DNA of 64,000 nt from Isoetes taiwanensis (GCA_021234155.1 JAJEKV010000101.1:2833089-2897088), one strand, 5' to 3'. Shown: positions 48,529-60,495, numbered from the stretch's first letter. The notes: a model not told the origin generated them from the letters alone. Program-made: numbers and translations.

Positions 48529-49037
48529 GAAGAAACTTTGCACTTTCGTCTTCTTGTTCTTACTAAAGCTGTGTTCTGTGGTTTTAGAAAAATAAGGACC
48601 CGATGACGCCAGGGTTTCTTAACATGGTTAGACTTGCTAAGGAAGAGCGCGCCAAGCTAAAGAAGAAGGAAGAAGCTGAGCAAAGTTTTGTACCAACAGA
48701 ATTTGAAAGGTTTGACATGTTTGGTCAGAATTGTTTATACCAAATATATCATGGAAATTGTGTCAAACTTGACCATACATTGAAATCTGGCAATTATTCG
48801 TTGTGTATTGCTGATATTCCTTATGGGTTCAAGCTACCTGATAGTCGAGGAGATGATTCTCCATTTACTTATGCTGAATTTGATTCTTTCTTGAGTCGTT
48901 TCGTCAAAATAAATACTGCACCGCTTTGGAGGATAATAGTTTTTCATTCAAGTAATCAGGCAGGTGGTACAAGCTGCAATGAGAGAGCACTGCAAAGCTG
49001 GTTACAAGCCAGCCATTTGGTAAGTTATTTCTTTTTG

Positions 49038-49051
49038 CTATGCGCGCATAG
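49038..49051. repeat. Single palindrome in intron 6 of locus B
   Basis: An exact CTATGCGCGCATAG in the 62-bp intron 49020-49081. A half-site (GTGCGCGCATAG) remains downstream of the gene at about 49774. Confidence 0.9.
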
Positions 49052-49584
49052 CACACAATAACTCATTGGTTGCGGTTGCAGGTTGAAGACGAATGTAAGA
49101 GGAAATGGCGGTGGTGCAAGGCTTATAAATGTTTGGGAACGGATGCACATTGGTTACCACATCATTGCGAGAAGCATTTTGCACTATAATCGGGCTTTGG
49201 AATGGATTTCACGCGCGTTTCAATTCCCCAGCCATTCAGAAATTAATGTAGACCAGTACACCGTGGTCGTGATAGTCAATCCCTATCAAAAGCCTCAATG
49301 ACTTATTAATACCCTTTTAGAGATGTTTTCACGGCCGGTGGCCGGGTCGTCGATGCCTTTCGTGGTCGGGGACCACCTTGGCGTGTGCTTTAAAAAAAGG
49401 GTCGCGAAGCGCCTTTGTAATTGATTTTGATAAGGATTACGTGGTTTATATAAAATCGAATAAGTTCTCGACGACCTCCCCGGATGAGCGAACCAGGAGG
49501 TTGGCCTTAAGGATAAGGATGGTAATCCATGCCTTCAAGCTCGAGCCTTTGCCGCCACTCAACGGGAACACCAACGATCCGTAG

Positions 49585-50489
49585 GAATTTCGCCGAAAGC
49601 TTGTTCCTGTAGAAGAGCTTCAAAGGTTGTGGAAGAGAAGGATGCCTCGGACGAGGGAAGTTAATCTCGACAACTCTACTAAGGTTCCCTCTCCTCCGTT
49701 CCGATGACTAACTTGTTCACAAGGATCCTCCTCTTGATATTTAATGTGTGCTAAAAAAAGGACATTTTTTTAAGTGCGCGCATAGACATTCTTCCTTCCT
49801 TTTGTATTTTTGTGTCGTAAGAAAGTGCATCTTCTTAGTGTGTCTTAACACAAAATCTGTCGCTCGCTTTTAGAATTGGCCATATTTGGAATGCAACTTT
49901 ATTTTTTGGTATTTGTTTTTTTTTAAATGGTCAAAACCGCCGAATTTCGTTTTTGAAAAGGAATGCACGCAATTGCACCTGTGAGGTCATTAGTGCGTTT
50001 GCACCGTCACCTTGTTTGATCCCAAAAGGTCAACCAATGTCTACCCATTTTCCTCAGTGCCTCCACAGTATTCTTGATGTTCTGGAGTTCCATGTTGACC
50101 AAATACCAACTCGAAATAACCTAAATGCCTCATCTAGCATCTCCTTCAAGTGCGGTCGTGGATAGATCCACTTGGAATTTGATTCTACTGGTGTCTGGTG
50201 AAACTGATCTGGAGCCACTTTATTTTTTGGAAAAGTCCTACAAAGAACTCCATTTAGGTCAAATACGTCAACCTTCTTAGAAACACAAGGGAAGCTGAAA
50301 CATCAAACATGTATCTGGTCAGCAAGATATGATTAATATGCACACCCTTATATTATACATTGCAATAATACAAACGCCCCAGACATGATTTGTATTAGGC
50401 TTAACCAAATCGCACTCGACGTGATTTAGTCTAACAATGAAATGTAATCAAAGCACGTTTGGCGCGATTTAATTCAAACTGAAGATAAA
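49585..50489. other. Intergenic stretch after locus B
   Basis: No coding frame recognised. It holds the palindrome half-site at about 49774. Near 50400-50500 short variants of gcgcgattta / gacgtgattta recur (acgtgatttagtc, gcgcgatttaattc, gacgcgatttcatc). Confidence 0.4.
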
Positions 50490-51164
50490 CTAAATCATGT
50501 GTGACGCGATTTCATCTGCAAGGCGAGCAATACTAAGTACATACAATGAGCGTCCTGCCATACCTATCATCTTCAGTTTCGCTGTCGTCGTCGGGACCTG
50601 TCTCCCCTTCGCCATCCTTATCTTCTGACTGTTAAAATTGTTATTTTCTATTAGTTCGTTTACGTCCTTCACAATTGACATTATTTTAGTGTTGATTTGG
50701 CAAATCCCAGAATCACTAAGGTCGCTTGGGTTATCAATGGCCCCTTCTCTCTCGGTTGCCTTATCAATTAAATCCTTGTTAAACTGTGAATCTATTGTAT
50801 TGTTGGTTGCATCACCCGCAAGGGAGGCAAGGATATCCCTCATGTTCTGCATTATCACACTACTTTGAGCAGCCAGTTTAGCAGCTAGTTGCTCATTACT
50901 TTCCTTATCAGGCTGCGGATTACTAGTTCGCTCACCAGAACCATCGTCCATTTTTGAGTTGGACAAGTCCACGAGGCTTTTGATTGCTAAAGATTTCAGG
51001 TTGCCATAAGGGCATTTAGGAGATTTGGCAAGTACAAGCATGATGAATGGTTTAAGACAGTCTTTTGTCTTCTCATCACTCACAAAACAATGACATCTTC
51101 TAACACCCATTAGAGCCTCGGGCAATATAATCTCCAACATGAAGCTCCAAGCACGTTGTGTCAA
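50490..51164 (-). pseudogene. Unidentified gene relic, 3' part
   Basis: A minus frame of 224 codons looks coding: LPEALMGVRRCHCFVSDEKT, KPFIMLVLAKSPKCPYGNLK, a Gln/Asn-rich helix (NEQLAAKLAAQSSVIMQNMR) and NELIENNNFN. At about 50635 an acceptor-like TTTTAACAG would shift into a more natural acidic tail (EDKDGEGETGPDDDSETEDD) that ends YGRTLIVCT. I recognise no family. Coding-like blocks continue upstream at 51.4-52.3 kb on the same strand, so this is the end of a longer, spliced, decayed gene. Confidence 0.45.
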
Positions 51165-51270
51165 TTAGGATTTTTATTTAAGGGGCACTTCTCCTTAGTT
51201 AGTAGCCCGTACTTGATCTCACCACTTAGGAGAGGGTCCCGATCCTCATCCTCTTCTGATTCATCCTCAT

Positions 51271-51336
51271 CCCCGATCCCGGATCCCCGATCCGATCCCC
51301 GATCCCCGATCCTCGATCCCGATCCCGATCGATCGA
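51271..51336. repeat. GATCCCC-type simple repeat
   Basis: Variants of CCGATCC/GATCCCC recur about nine times, ending in GATCGATCGATG. It lies between coding-like blocks of the unidentified minus-strand gene and may be intronic. Confidence 0.75.
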
Positions 51337-51392
51337 TGTCACGTATGATAGAATATAGTTGTTAAGTCTGGATCATCTAGAAGAAAACATTT

Positions 51393-52275
51393 TCATGCAC
51401 TGCTTTTGTCACTCTTGGCTTTAGCATTATCATATTCCTCATTTGACAGCATAGATATCATAATGAAGATCACATATGCCATCTCCAGTGCTCTTCGCAG
51501 CTCATTATCCCTAACATCAGATACAGGGCATCCCTCCCTAATAACTTTGAGGCACTCGGATCATGAAGCGTGAGATAGTGCATGTAGATGTGAGTCACTG
51601 AAGGACAAGCGATGACAATAGTAAAGGACCTCATTTATCAATCCTTCTGGCTAGTAAAAGATGATATAGTCCTTACGGTTCATCTCCATGTCTCCTCTCC
51701 TACCTCTCTGTCCAATACAAAGAGTGATATGTTTCTAAAGGCAAAGTAGTTGATTTACGGCAAAGAGACCTTTGTACCCAATGGAGACCCTTTGGACTGA
51801 TTGTCTTCTTCTCCAATAATCTTCTTCATACTTTTTCTTCTCCAACCTCGACCGAAGATCTTAGGGGTGAGTCTCTTTATGTTTTTACATTTTAGCCTTC
51901 CAATTCTTTGGGGAAGTCCTTAACCAAAAATACAAACTTCTTAATGTCATCATTACTGACCTTGTACTTGTCCAAAGAATCCAAATTCGGATAATGCAAC
52001 ATCCATCAATAGCCTTTATAATTCGGTTCCTATAGTTGTCTTGTACGCATATCCTTCACATGGGCGGCGGCACTCATGAGCGAAGGACATCCTATCCTTT
52101 AAAAGCACTCTTCTTGTACAAGGCTTCCTTTTTGAGAACCGGTTTTAAAACCCAAATGGTGCCCCGATTGTCGTCTAGCCCTTTGAGAGAGTCATTTTTC
52201 ATCTCACCCATTACATTCAAGTCAAAGATGCTTTACATCAGCATTATCAAAGACTCCAGCTTCTTTTGTGCATAA
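51393..52275 (-). pseudogene. Unidentified gene relic, 5' exons with internal stops
   Basis: Three minus-strand blocks read as protein. 52275-52090: EMKNDSLKGLDDNRGTIWVL, KKEALYKKSAFKG. 52020-51892: WMLHYPNLDSLDKYKVSNDD, IKKFVFLVKDFPKELEG. 51689-51393: MEMNRKDYIIFY, PEGLINEVLYYCHRLSFSDS, VIREGCPVSDVRDNELRRAL. Each contains isolated stops (TGA, TAG or TAA) inside an otherwise good frame. The blocks are likely exons of one gene with 50490-51164. No domain is recognised. It may be a host gene relic or the second gene of a transposon. Confidence 0.4.
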
Positions 52276-52845
52276 GCGTCCGCGGGGAATTCATTCCACG
52301 CCATACTACCTCCTTAAAAAGGCAATCTTATACGAAGTTCACTGTTGGACTTGACATGCTAGATGTGTTATCGGAAGGATGCATTGTCATCACTACCTTT
52401 TTTTTCTTGATTTTCTTGCGGTCTTTTTTAGATCTCTGTATAATTATGCGGCGACGGACTCCGCTCAGCGGCTTGAATGCCTCGGACTTTGACCGCCTTT
52501 TCACCGTGGGTAATGGGCAGCCATATTCCATCCATTCTTGCGGGCATGGCAGGATTACTCGGCATATGGACTACAATAGTACTGAAATTGGATCGGTATC
52601 TTAGAAGCGAACCGCCCTTAGCTTAATTGAATTGATTTAAAAGCCTTTGTTAACACAATTCATGTCGGTGATTGTCCTCATCAACGCCAATTAAATTGCG
52701 GGCGTGCTGCGCTATGTAGAAAGTATGCAGATGCGGGTGAATTGATCAACATAGAAGCTGCGCTGGCGTGGGTAATTGAATTAACCGCGCCTATTAGCAA
52801 TTCACGCCCATTTCCGGGCTTTTGATACCACAAATCAAGGTCTAA
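52276..52845. other. No gene recognised
   Basis: Sequence between the unidentified relic and the transposon end. It contains several gcgtg- and aattaaattg-rich strings that recur outside the right end at 60510-60610, perhaps from related element ends. Confidence 0.35.
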
Positions 52846-53149
52846 GTTAGATATTGGGGTACAAAAAGCACCCGGTCAGGGGCCTTTTTCGTGCTTGATC
52901 GGGCGTGTGTTTGGGGGTGCTTGGAGAGCGGGAACCACGATGATCCGTTTTAGCAAATTGCTTAGGATCGATGATGACATGGCTGCTCAGAAAATCAAAT
53001 CAAATTGGTTCTAAATGATCCGGGCGCGGTCTTTTGAGATGGCTGGTTTCTTGAATTTTTTGTGGCGGGAATGATCATTCAAATTTTGTACCTAAACAAA
53101 ACTGTTCTTTGTAGATCGGTTTCCTGCATCTTTGCAAAATTCTCTTTGT

Positions 53150-56100
53150 ACATCACGATCCTCAATGGATCAATCAGTTTCTGATTTGGATGAGGAAAAG
53201 AGACTCAAAGTTTTAAAGGGAAATTCAAGCCGAGGAGAGAAGAAGGCAATCAAGACAAAAGCGAAAAGAGAAAAAAGAGAGAGAGAAAGAAAAACTTGCA
53301 CCTCGAAGGTCTGAACGAGGCCCGAGTGTGAGAAGGCTTCAGAAGAATTGTCCAAAAAAATGGGCGATTATTTCAACGAAATCTAAAAGCCTTTGAAAGA
53401 AGGGGATAAAGCAATGGTGGTGCCAGTTTTTGTGAAGAGAGTGAAGGCTTTAAATTACCCTTTGGAAGTGGATTTTGTTGATCATGATCAAAGCAAGATC
53501 ATGAAGAATGTGACTAAAAATGTTCGGGAGACACTCAATGAACAAAAGAAATTAAGGAAGAGGCGGATGTATTGCAAAAAAGAAAGTCTACTTTGCAAAT
53601 GGTATCTTCATCGAAAAAATCCATCAACCAACTGGTGCCACATCGCGTCTCCTTCATATATCTAGAAAATCATTTATTTCTTTTAACCCGCAGGAAAGAA
53701 GAATAATGGCGGGACCAAGAATGTGGTCCGTGGTCAATGTTTTTCAAGGAAAAAAAGAGGTGTGATACATTGAGTGGCAGGGTTAGGAATTGTGTTTACA
53801 AGTTCTCGACAGAAAAACACACGAGTTTCACCATCTGGAAGCATGTGAGAAAGTTTATTCTGGCCGAGATGGCGATAAAATTGATCATCAATACAATTGC
53901 TTGAAATATCTCAGGTGATTTCCACACTTAGTAGTATGTTTCTTATTTGCATATATCTGTTTCTATGTAGATCTTCTTTGTTTGCGGTTGCAATTTTACA
54001 TGAACTTCAAGAAGGAATATAATGACATTAAGATTACCTAAAGTACATTTGAATTCTTTGAAGCCATCATTTGTGAGAAGCTTAAATGAAAGAAGAAACT
54101 TTTGCTTTCGCCAATATCACATGCACTTTGAATATGTGATGCAAGCACTCAACAAAATCGGAAGCAGTCAAATGGAAATTGCATAAAGATTGCAAATTTG
54201 TACTTGTGTTTGTTTGTGGTGATGGTAACTTTTGTGCAGACCAAGAACCATGTTTATAAATCCACTACTAGTGATTTTTGGAGGCAAATGATACGCCCTA
54301 AGGGATGAAGATGAAAGCGTGGGTACAAAACATAATTGTTACATGATGGTGGCATGCAAGGATTGTGGATTGAAAAAGGTACTCTTTTTTTTAATGTTAA
54401 GATGTTTGAACATTCTATTTTGAGTTGTTAAGATGATTGATGCAACATCTTACAAACAAATTTCACGTATTGGTATTACAAGCGGGTTGCCAATATGTCC
54501 AAAGGGAAGGAGGAGTCGATTACAAAGTGGAGTGGAAAGCAGTTTGAAAAGGTAGTGTATTTGGCATTTGTGCTTAAATGATTTTTGTGCTTGTGATTGT
54601 TGTGCTTTTTTGTAAACTTACTGGTGATCTTTTTTTCAAAAAAGCGACAAGAGGTTGGTTACATGAAGGAGACCACCAAGAAAAAATGGCGGGGGAAAGA
54701 AACGGCCAAAGGTAACTAGACTTGCATACAAGAAGAGCCTGCCCCAATTCCGGCAGCATGCTTCAAGACACCGGTACAATTCATCCCACACAATTATAAT
54801 TTGCTGCTTGGCGGCAAAGCAAAGCAATTGGGGAAGTGCTTGGATACTTTTTAAGGTGCGCTTTGTCTCTGGTTATTGATTTTGCTGAAAATTCTGATTT
54901 TAAAAAATTGAGAAGAGGCACAATCTTACCCTTTCGGGCGCACCAGTCGGCATCAATTTTTGGTTCATATCACATATAGACATGCAACACGGGATGAGAT
55001 AGAAGATATGGGAAGCTAAGAGGCGAGAGAGAAGGAACTAGAGAAGGAAAAGCAGCAAAGAAAGAGGAAGACAACCTTCGTGAGATCATCGGCAGTGAAT
55101 GAGGAGAATCATAAAGGAAGTTTTTTTATATTTCAGATGATAGAGATCATAGCGGTGAGTTTGTACAACATTGCTTGAAAGTTCATGCGGTGGCTGGAGT
55201 ACAAAATATTTTGTACAACAAACATATTTTTGGAGTGATGGTTTGCAACCCACGGGTTCAAAAGGAGCAAGACCTTTTTGGTATTTAGGAAGGAACTATG
55301 TCAATATTTGAAGGAATTGAGTATGAATGGAATTTTTTTTGCTCTCATGGGAAAGGAGAACATGATGGACAAGGTGCAATCCTAAAAGGATTTTGGCAAG
55401 AGAACAATTGAAGTATGATTCACGGAAATTGGGCGTGCCAAAGGCGTTGTGGATTTCATGAATTGGTATATGATGAACAACCCACGGGACCCAAATATAA
55501 GAAGGTAAATTCAATAAGTACCATTGCATTCTTCTTCATTTGAGGTGACATTTTTACGTTCTATATTGCGAGGTTTTTTGGCATATTGAACCGAAAATGT
55601 AGACAATCAAAAAAGGGAATGGAGATCACTTTGTGGGAGCTCTAAACTTCATTCCATCGGACCATGTGATAAAAGCAAATCCCCGCAAAAGTTGCCCCTG
55701 GTGCCTCTCTTGTTTTACTGTCCCTTTTTTTGCTTTCATGGGAAATGGGATGATTGCATGAACAAAGCTTGATTGGGAGCTTGGTCCACAAAGCAGGCGA
55801 AGTTGAAGAAATCTACGTAAAAAACAATCAGCCAACAAAAGCGATTCAAGATGAAGATGAGGATGAGGATGAAGAAGAGGATGATGATGAGGCTAATGAA
55901 TACCCCGATTACGTTCTAGAAGTTGGAGATAACTTTCTTTGTAAATCACGAGATCGAGGAGGATGATTAAGAGGAGTTGACTTTTATGTTCTTAGGTGTC
56001 TGAGAGACTAAAAATACATTGTTAGATGCATATGAAGACTCATGGGGTTACGCATTTGGTGTGGGAGAAGTCATAGTTTAAGCCTACTACAAGCGTGAGC

Positions 56101-56230
56101 AGATGCACTCAACTTTGAGTTATTAGTGGACAAGCCGGGTTGCTGGGTATTATGTGTACAATCACCTTATTAGACAAGTGAAATTTGATATGAGAGTCTT
56201 GGCAACAACAAGTTCAAGATGAGTGAAGAG
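53150..56230 (+). pseudogene. Transposase-like gene with SDDR, WSDG and SHGKGEHDG signatures
   Basis: Exon-like blocks in changing frames, often ending in donor-like sites, read: KEGDKAMVVPVFVKRVKALN (53400), HEFHHLEACEKVYSGRDGDK (53820), YMMVACKDCGLKK (54340), YKRVANMSKGKEESITKWSG (54480), PAACFKTPVQFIPHNYNLLL (54750). The core follows: SDDRDHSGEFVQHC (55135), YFWSDGLQPTGSKGARPFWY (55225), WNFFCSHGKGEHDGQGAILK (55330), GRAKGVVDFMNWYMMN (55430). An acidic stretch (EDEDEDEEEDDDEANE) lies near 55860 and more coding-like sequence near 56050-56210. The SDD / WSDG / HGKG-DG series is one I associate with an uncharacterised class of eukaryotic transposon proteins with DDE-like spacing. Several stops and frameshifts show it is dead. 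Confidence 0.6.
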
Positions 56231-57299
56231 ACATGCCAAAAAGTGATGGCATCCCTTCACGTAAGCAATGCTGCTGCTAGCGCCAGTTTTTTATACGCCG
56301 AGAAGAAGGCGAAGCACATCATCTCACATGTAAAGTGGCTCATTGCTGCTACATTGTTTCTAACAAACCTATCAATGGAAGCTAACAAATTCTTTTATTT
56401 GCACGTAAATTTGTAGTCTGGCCCGACTTGTGCAATGTCTGCTTCTTTGGTGCTTTATACCATTTTACCTTTTGTCTGTTGGCAATGCTAATTGTTTTGA
56501 GTTTATGCTTAAGCATGCATCCCTTGATTTGGTCCTTGAAACAAATGGTGGGAAACTTTCTGCAAGTGTTCAATTGGGGAATTTTACTCAAGACAATGCA
56601 CAAAGTAAATACTCTAAACCCTTTTACATGTATATGTTCAAAGATTGGCTTCATATCTGAGTTTGTTTGTTTAACCAATTAGGATTTGGACTTCATCTTT
56701 TGGATCTGAGGAACAAGCATAGGAGAAAACCATTACATTCAAATATAAAAACTGGGACAACAATAATTTTGCAAGTAGAAACTTCTGCAAGTAAGTGCAA
56801 AATATTATTATTCATTAGATACAAAATTGTTACAATATATGTACAAAAGTATTAAACAACTCACTTGTTGTTTTATTCTGATTACATCTGAGCTAAGTTA
56901 TATAAATATTGAAAAGAATCTATAGACTCTTATTCTATACATGAGAATTCTGTTCTTTGCATCATTTGGAAGTGCGGTGTCGGCCAATAAGAGTAGTATC
57001 GTGTGTTTTATCTTCTCTTACGGGCTCTTCATCATTCATTGACAAAAAATCATTATTATTACCCCGGGATTGTTGTTATTATTATCTTCATGTACTTTTA
57101 TCTCCCACCTGCATCAAAGATATGTTTATACTTATATCATCTATGAAGCCTTGTAGCTTAGACATCTCCACGGCTACCAACTTGGCCTTACTCGTTTCTA
57201 TTTTCTCCAAAACATGCTCCATGTGAACACATTTGTTTATCTGTTTCTATGTTGCTATCATTTTTTATTATGAGTTGATGCAGCGATAGTTACCTCAAT
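56231..57299. other. Transposon interior, no secure gene
   Basis: AT-rich sequence with hydrophobic open frames near 56430-56680 on both strands, none with a recognisable motif. It probably held the 3' end of the transposase-like gene. Confidence 0.35.
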
Positions 57300-58800
57300 T
57301 GCTTCCTCGAGTAATCAGCAACTTCTAAGGTTCTGTCAAAACCAAGTAATTCAAATCAAACAACATACAAAAATGCAACTAAATGAATTGAAAGCAATGA
57401 CATTACTACAATCACTTCAATAGCATAACAACACGCTAAATGAAATTAAACAACATACCTTAACAATTTCCTTCTTCATTAACTCAATGCTTTTTAGAAT
57501 AATAGCCACTTTCCACCTCGGCCGCAAGCTCTACTTGGATGGTTGGCCCGAAGCCTAAGTATATCGATGTCCTCTTCTTGAACTTTATCTTCAACATATC
57601 TTTGCTCGTGCAACCACTTTGAGGATTCTTGGCATGGAGCCAAGTTTGCGAGGGGTCTGACTAAGAAATTGAAACCTTTGTCATTGATGTCATTATCAAA
57701 TTTTTCAATTATGAAGCAAGAAGTGTCTTATTGGGGACAAAGAAAGTCTTGTACAATGAGTCATCAAACTAGCACTAGCTCCCTACATCCTCAAAAGCCT
57801 CATACACTTTTAACAATTGGCTTCATAAAGCGGCTTGTTAGGATTCTGGAAAATTGAAAGGCATCACGCGCTCTTTCGACCCCAAATGAACTTGAACCTT
57901 CCTATAAAGGAAGGTGGCACTATAACATTTAGGATTTCTATGATGTTGTGCTTCATCATAGAAGACCATATGGCTACCTCAAATCAAAGCACCTTCTAAA
58001 AAACTTTATCACTACAGTGCGCACACCACCACTTTCCCCAAAGCATAATGCTTCTTCATTTCTGTTTGAATTTTAATTTGGTTCTTTTTGGAATGTGCTC
58101 ACGAACTCCATTTAAGTCTAGGATGACAAGTTTTTTCTTTTCTAAGGGTCTCAAGTGCGCATACATTCCATAAAACAAAACTCAAACATCAATAATTCGA
58201 CATCAATTTACTTGATCTTAAATTCAATTTCAACAATTGGGGAACATCAACAATTCAGTCTTAAATTTAACATCAACAATTGACATCAATTTATGTTGAG
58301 TCCTAACATCAATTACGACATCAATTTACTTGAGTTATTTCAAGTTTTTTAGGAACTCGCATCTTGAACACGGACTGGCGACCCGATTAACATTTTGTAA
58401 AATAACATCCCGATGATCACCTTTTTTGGAGGTTGTGTTGGCATCTTCTTAGGGGCCTATCCTTCTTCTTCTTCTCCCACTGCGAGTGCTTGTACTTGTT
58501 CTTGTTCTTCTTCTACATTCTTCCCTTATCGCTCAGTGACATTTGTTTGCAATGTGATCCAGCACCACCGGCTTCGCCCATATCTACAACTTCATCAACC
58601 CCCGAAAAACCTCTGCCGATTTCTACTCCCTCAACCTCCTCGACTTTATGGATTGCTCACAATCGCTATAAGGATGCATTAGCTCTTCTTCTTCATCAGT
58701 CTTGCCAACCACTAGTGCACGCTTTTACTCTCTTTGGGCTTTCCTTAGCGATACAGAATGATGAGGAAACTAGTTAGAATAGACATGAAATAAAGTTTAC
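57300..58800 (-). pseudogene. Coding-like blocks on the minus strand of the transposon
   Basis: Near 57660-57530 the minus strand reads SSKWLHEQRYVEDKVQEEDI and DILRLRANHPSRACGRGGKW. Near 58680-58400 it reads acidic sequence followed by a Lys-rich patch (KKNKNKYKHSQWEKKKDR). These could be a second transposon protein, for example a DNA-binding partner, but no domain is recognised. Short AT-rich strings (acatcaattta, caacaattga) recur at 58195-58345. Confidence 0.3.
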
Positions 58801-60471
58801 AAAACAAAACACATAAAACAATCCAAATGGTTACCTTTTTTAATGCTTCAAACTACTTTGTTGTAACGAGGACTTAGTGATGCCTGACTTTTGTAATGAG
58901 GTTTTGGTGATGCCACGGTTGCTAGAGTATAATCGAGGAACTAATGGAGACTCAAGAACAAAAATTGTAGTGAAGAATTTGACATTTGTAGGGTGAAAAA
59001 AAAGCACTACTAGTGCCTGCTCCAAAACCCACTTACATGGCTACCTCGGCTCCATCTTCACTCAACTTCTAAAACCAAGTTCCACAAACAAATCCAGGGA
59101 ACTTCCTTTAAGCACACGAAGCATGCCTTCTTTTCATCTCGAAGCATGCAAATATGCCAAGTGATGAGGCATGTTCACATGGCAACTTCATACTCAAAAG
59201 TATATTGTGGATTGAATACCAATCCACATCAGCATATGAGTTCTCCATAAAACGGCAATCCTCTTCATGGGTCATGATAGAGATTCCCTGGATGTGTCTG
59301 CATCAACCGCCTAGCGGCTTCTAAAACGACCTCCCCTCTTGAAGTCTCAGATTCTAAAGAGGCTTTTAGCCTCGGGCTTCTTCTCCCTTTCGCCTACCGC
59401 TTCCAACACTTACCTTTGGAAGGCAAGCTTCCGGTTGGGAGCGAGAATAAAAGCTCTCACTTATTTTATGCTTCAAATGCGCAACTGGGTCAAATTCATG
59501 CGTTTATCTCGCTTTGTCATTCAAAAGCGTATAATTCGATCCCCGTAGTCTACTCACCTCCGGTCTTTTAACTATATATCAATCATTACTTGCTCAGTGC
59601 TAGTTAGAGTTGTTTGTCAACCTCAATCTTACTAATAATCTTAGCCAAATCTCGTTTGTGATTATCTAACTCATTTCCAACTTCTTTACTTCCTCGTAAA
59701 TCAAAGAAATATTGAAAACTACAATTGCAAACGTAAAATTCATTTTGGCTGACCCTGATTTCGCTTTTAATTCCATCCGGGGTGTTCTTACACTTTGAAA
59801 GGTAAGGGTGTGCTTTGGCCCCGAAGGATGGATATTCCGTTTTCATTTTTTAACATCTTTCTTTACATCCATATCATCCTTAGTTTTTCTCCGACCAAAT
59901 AGTAACCCAGCTGCGGACTTGTATATCCCAATTTATCTTATGACTTCATGATCTTGCTCAAGACGACCACAATGCTCCCAAGCAAATGCCAAACGAGGTT
60001 TCCTCAACGTTGTTTGGTAATCCCGCCGGGATACGGGAACTCGACCAAGTCCTCAATTGTCGCTTCAGATGAGTGCGGACAAAATAAATTTTATTTTGCC
60101 TTTTTTCTTTAAAAGGATTCGGAATGGTTCTCATTCCATACAATCATTTCAATCTTCTTGATCCACGGTATCCTCAAGACCGCCGGTCGCCGAGAATAAT
60201 CCCTTCCGGCCATCGCAGCAGCGGTGAATTAACCAAAGAGCAAGGTATGAAGCAAGCGGAAGGAAAAAATCTCCAAAGCGAGGGTACAATTCCTGAATCT
60301 GTAAAGTAGGGTATAATCCGCTGTCTGGCCAGATCAGTATCGATTTGGTGACGAATGATTCACGCGTCGACAGCCGCATCATTGTTTAAATGGCGAATGA
60401 AAGCCTTGAGGAAAGTGTGCGGCGAAGAAGCCGCTTCCCGGCGTGCTTAATCTCGCCTCCCGCCGCTTGTC
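58801..60471. other. Transposon right-hand non-coding part
   Basis: I find no coding block that I can support. The GC-rich final 100 bp before the inverted terminal block contain many gcgtgc and cgccgc strings. Confidence 0.35.
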
Positions 60472-60495
60472 GCTTTTTGTACCCCAATATCTAAC

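Larger units (their letters stand above)
45039..49584 (+). pseudogene. Locus B: spliced ParB-like / amino-methyltransferase-like protein
   Basis: Seven exons join in frame through GT-AG introns: 45039-45223, 46219-46669, 46744-47770, 47860-48095, 48183-48321, 48588-49019, 49082-49584. The start is the ATG at 45039 (MSRKSLSSLL); 45072 and 45078 are alternatives. Basic and acidic linkers precede a ParB-like segment (HLQVDCVKLCPKDES, LFALKERIRDRPNAA, FVLGGIHSFKARRQL). A CxxC/H patch (KDCALCQQQLMVHLNC) and a Lys-rich helix follow. Then comes motif IV of amino-methyltransferases, LCIADIPYGF at 48813, followed by FTYAEFDSFLSRF. The C-terminal part (GSRSAFVIDFDKDYV) resembles the AdoMet-side motif II. 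Damage: a frameshift near 46828, TAG at 47381-47383, a frameshift near 49180, TGA at 49299-49301, and an extra A in the A7 run near 49394. It is the diverged paralogue of locus A. Five of six introns hold the 14-bp palindrome or its arms. Confidence 0.65.
52846..60495 (+). mobile_element. Decayed DNA transposon, about 7.65 kb
   Basis: A 24-bp block starting GTTAGATATTGGGG and ending TACAAAAAGC at 52846-52869 recurs perfectly inverted at 60472-60495. Outside it the match continues loosely (AAGGTCT / GAGGGTCT); a target duplication was not settled. Inside, the plus strand encodes a transposase-like protein and the minus strand has other coding-like blocks. Superfamily unknown to me. The alternative, that two unrelated elements contribute the two ends, cannot be excluded. 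Confidence 0.55.
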
